From NCBI RefSeq assembly GCF_027923765.1, contig NZ_AP026709.1, positions 3,399,501-3,463,500 on the forward strand: a stretch of 64,000 nucleotides of DNA. Direction: 5' to 3'. This stretch comes from Pseudodesulfovibrio nedwellii (lineage in GTDB: Bacteria > Desulfobacterota > Desulfovibrionia > Desulfovibrionales > Desulfovibrionaceae). This document shows, piece after piece, positions 62,436-64,000 of this stretch; within the stretch, counting starts at the first letter, position 1; each line of letters begins with the position of its first letter. The notes below the pieces were generated by a model. The model saw only the letters and a list, made by a program, of their open reading frames with translations, was not told where the DNA came from and searched no databases. The translations under genes and the position numbers were made by a program.

Positions 62436-63436
62436 TCAGACATGCTGCGTTGTACCTTGTTATGATTATGAGTTGTCTATTCTGTTTTCAACCTGCTTGT
62501 GCTGCAGAGACTTTTTTGCTTGATCAATGGGACTGGACCAGTGGCGGCGAGGTATCAGAGGATAGTTGGCTTAAAATGTCCGCGGCCTCAACTCCAGTCA
62601 AGAAACCTGAATATTTTCCTATAGACGACCCGTATGAGGAAGATCACAAACCCGTGGAGCCGTCCACTCGGCTGTTGCCCATATGGGGGGATGAAGCTCG
62701 GGCCAAGGGGTATGAACTTCCTCTGCCTTTCGGGTTGAGTATTACCAGTCTGGTACAGCGGCAGGAACCGAAGATTGAAAATCTCAAGTTTGGATTCGGT
62801 GATCCCACAGCGAGACCGGGGATTGATCTTGAGGGGTCCGAAGTGATCAGCGCGACCATGCTGGGCAGAGCCGATGTCTGGTTATTCCCTTTTCTCAATG
62901 TGTATGGTTTCGCCGGAGTTATCGCAGGGCATGCGGATATCCGTGTGAACGTGGCCGGGTTTACACTTGGGGGTACTGTCATTGATGATTTTCAGTTGGA
63001 TATTGACAGCGACTACACGGGGTATACCGGTGGGCTCGGTTTGACTCTTGCCGGTGGCTACAAACAATATTTTGGGTCACTAGATATGAATATGGCTAGA
63101 ACCGAGCTTGATTTTCTCCATGGAGAAATCGAAACATATACCGTCACTCCGAGGATTGGTATTCTTGTGGATTCTGAACGGTACGGAAAGGGAAGTTTCT
63201 GGGCTGGTGTCATGTATCTTGATTTGGAAGAACGATTACACGGTTCTATTGAAACCAATATTCTTCCTGGTCCTGGATCCCGTAAGCTTAATTATGATCT
63301 TATTTTTACCACCGAGAATCCATATTCAGCCCTGATGGGCGGCATGTGGGAATTTTCCAAGAGAATGCAGGCGTTGGTTGAGGTGAGCTATGGTGGGCGG
63401 ACTAGTTTGACCGGGCAATTCTCGTATCGTTTTTAG
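62432..63436 (+). CDS. exported outer-membrane beta-barrel-like protein
   Basis: The 334-residue protein has a signal peptide (about 1-24, ending QPACA). The C-terminal part alternates polar and aromatic residues in strand pattern and ends in Phe (GQFSYRF), as expected for an outer-membrane barrel. Gly-rich turns occur throughout 170-330. Function unknown. Translational overlap with the prepilin peptidase gene suggests co-expression. Confidence 0.7.
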   Translation: MIRHAALYLVMIMSCLFCFQPACAAETFLLDQWDWTSGGEVSEDSWLKMSAASTPVKKPEYFPIDDPYEEDHKPVEPSTRLLPIWGDEARAKGYELPLPFGLSITSLVQRQEPKIENLKFGFGDPTARPGIDLEGSEVISATMLGRADVWLFPFLNVYGFAGVIAGHADIRVNVAGFTLGGTVIDDFQLDIDSDYTGYTGGLGLTLAGGYKQYFGSLDMNMARTELDFLHGEIETYTVTPRIGILVDSERYGKGSFWAGVMYLDLEERLHGSIETNILPGPGSRKLNYDLIFTTENPYSALMGGMWEFSKRMQALVEVSYGGRTSLTGQFSYRF

Positions 63437-63451
63437 GTTTGGGACGTAAGA

Positions 63452-63478
63452 AAGCCGCCCGAGGATGACAGGCGGTTT
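63452..63478. terminator. terminator between convergent genes
   Basis: An 8-bp stem with wobble (AAGCCGCC at 63452-63459, GGCGGTTT at 63471-63478) lies 15 bases past the barrel-protein stop and before the convergent BON-domain gene. Confidence 0.55.
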
Positions 63479-63513
63479 CCTTTGCAGTCACCGAAAAGTG
63501 GCCGTGGGCGGGG

Positions 63514-64000
63514 TTAACGCCCCCGATCCGGGTTGGAGACGACCAGTATTGGTGCTACTATTTGTTTTTTTGTGGCGACAGGGCGAGAACGTTTGCTCTT
63601 GGGTTTTTTCTTAGGCGGTGGGGCAATAGTTTTATCGGGTGAAGGCGTGAGGCCTGCCACCATGATGTGCGGTTCCGGTCCTGCGTTTTCCTGATGATAA
63701 AGATAAGAGACAACCCGGTCGATGCCATCCACGCTGAGAGCGTGTGACATGATCCGATCACGTTCCTCTTTTCCCTTGATGACTCCGAGCAGAATCATGT
63801 CTCCATGGACAATTTCGACTTCAATGGGTGTACTTGTTACTTCGAAATCGGCCATGAGTTGTGTTTGAAGGTCCGCATACTTGGCCTGCTCATGGAAATA
63901 TTCGTTTTCTTCCATGTCCTTGCGGAGATAAAGACAACTGATGATAGCCCGCTTCCCTTTCACGTTGTCAGCGCATTCATAGATATACCTGAGTTGTTCT
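63514..64000 (-). CDS. BON-domain protein, 5' end beyond the window
   Basis: The frame is open to the right edge, so the N-terminus is missing. The visible ~161 residues contain a BON-like fold: an ADLQTQLMADFEVTSTPIEVEIVHGDMILLGVI region (read in parts), then DRIMSHALSVDGIDRVVSYLY. A Pro/Lys/Arg-rich tail follows. BON domains occur in periplasmic proteins that contact membranes. A GTG at 63963 could be an internal start but is probably not the real one. Confidence 0.7.
   Translation of the reverse strand, partial: EQLRYIYECADNVKGKRAIISCLYLRKDMEENEYFHEQAKYADLQTQLMADFEVTSTPIEVEIVHGDMILLGVIKGKEERDRIMSHALSVDGIDRVVSYLYHQENAGPEPHIMVAGLTPSPDKTIAPPPKKKPKSKRSRPVATKKQIVAPILVVSNPDRGR

Overview
The right-hand two thirds of this window (about 22.9-64 kb) reads as the chromosome of a Gram-negative sulfate reducer of the Desulfovibrio/Pseudodesulfovibrio type. 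That is inferred from the gene set and order, not from a search: ispE, tRNA-Gln, prs, rplY, pth, carD and rho run on one strand, together with hslVU, a phenylacetate-CoA ligase, an ADP-forming acyl-CoA synthetase and several PAS/HATPase kinases. The left third (1-22.9 kb) is accessory DNA that looks more AT-rich and ends at a tRNA-Thr gene beside a tyrosine integrase, so it is read as a genomic island whose far end lies outside the window.

Island layout. Positions 1-6.2 kb hold mobile-element type genes: a partial ORF, a replication-initiator-like protein, a membrane protein, a PcfJ-like protein divergent from a WYL regulator, and a small leftward operon (DUF2958, a 71-aa protein, a C39-like peptidase). 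A short tyrosine recombinase (catalytic domain only) follows. Positions 6.3-18.9 kb are a dense defence cassette: a leftward 1010-aa Hsp70-like/Fic fusion, and divergent from it a rightward run of hsdR, hsdM, hsdS, a Kiwa-like pair (4-TM protein plus DUF4868-like protein), a 45-aa ORF and a GHKL-ATPase/PD-(D/E)XK nuclease fusion. The cassette is bracketed by two nearly identical dif-like sites (10-bp arms, 6-bp spacer) at 6261-6286 and 18843-18868. Positions 18.9-22.9 kb hold a PD-(D/E)XK protein divergent from an XRE regulator and an unknown gene, then an excisionase-like/integrase pair whose first ribosome binding site is buried in a 14-bp hairpin, one unknown gene, a terminator and tRNA-Thr(CGT).

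Core layout. 23-28 kb: MscS channel, a STAS-like protein and the acyl-CoA synthetase. 28.5-32.8 kb (leftward): tautomerase, a sensor kinase, and the macro-domain/hslV/hslU operon. 33-38.5 kb: a receiver-kinase protein, a ClC channel with ribF, and an M48 protease. 38.6-46 kb (leftward): rho, carD, pth, rplY, prs, tRNA-Gln, ispE and an HtrA protease. 46-50 kb: tRNA-Arg(CCT), a lipoprotein hydrolase, a deaminase and a chemoreceptor. 50.7-58 kb: two PAS kinases, a DEAD-box helicase, infA and an RRM protein. 58-64 kb: a paaK/BNR-protein/small-ORF operon, a prepilin peptidase coupled to an outer-membrane-like protein, and a partial BON-domain protein.

The best candidates for something undescribed are the Hsp70-Fic fusion, whose nucleotide-binding domain looks circularly permuted, and the possibility that the whole defence cassette is a unit moved or switched by the small recombinase acting on the two flanking sites. 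All assignments come from reading motifs and context; no database search was run.
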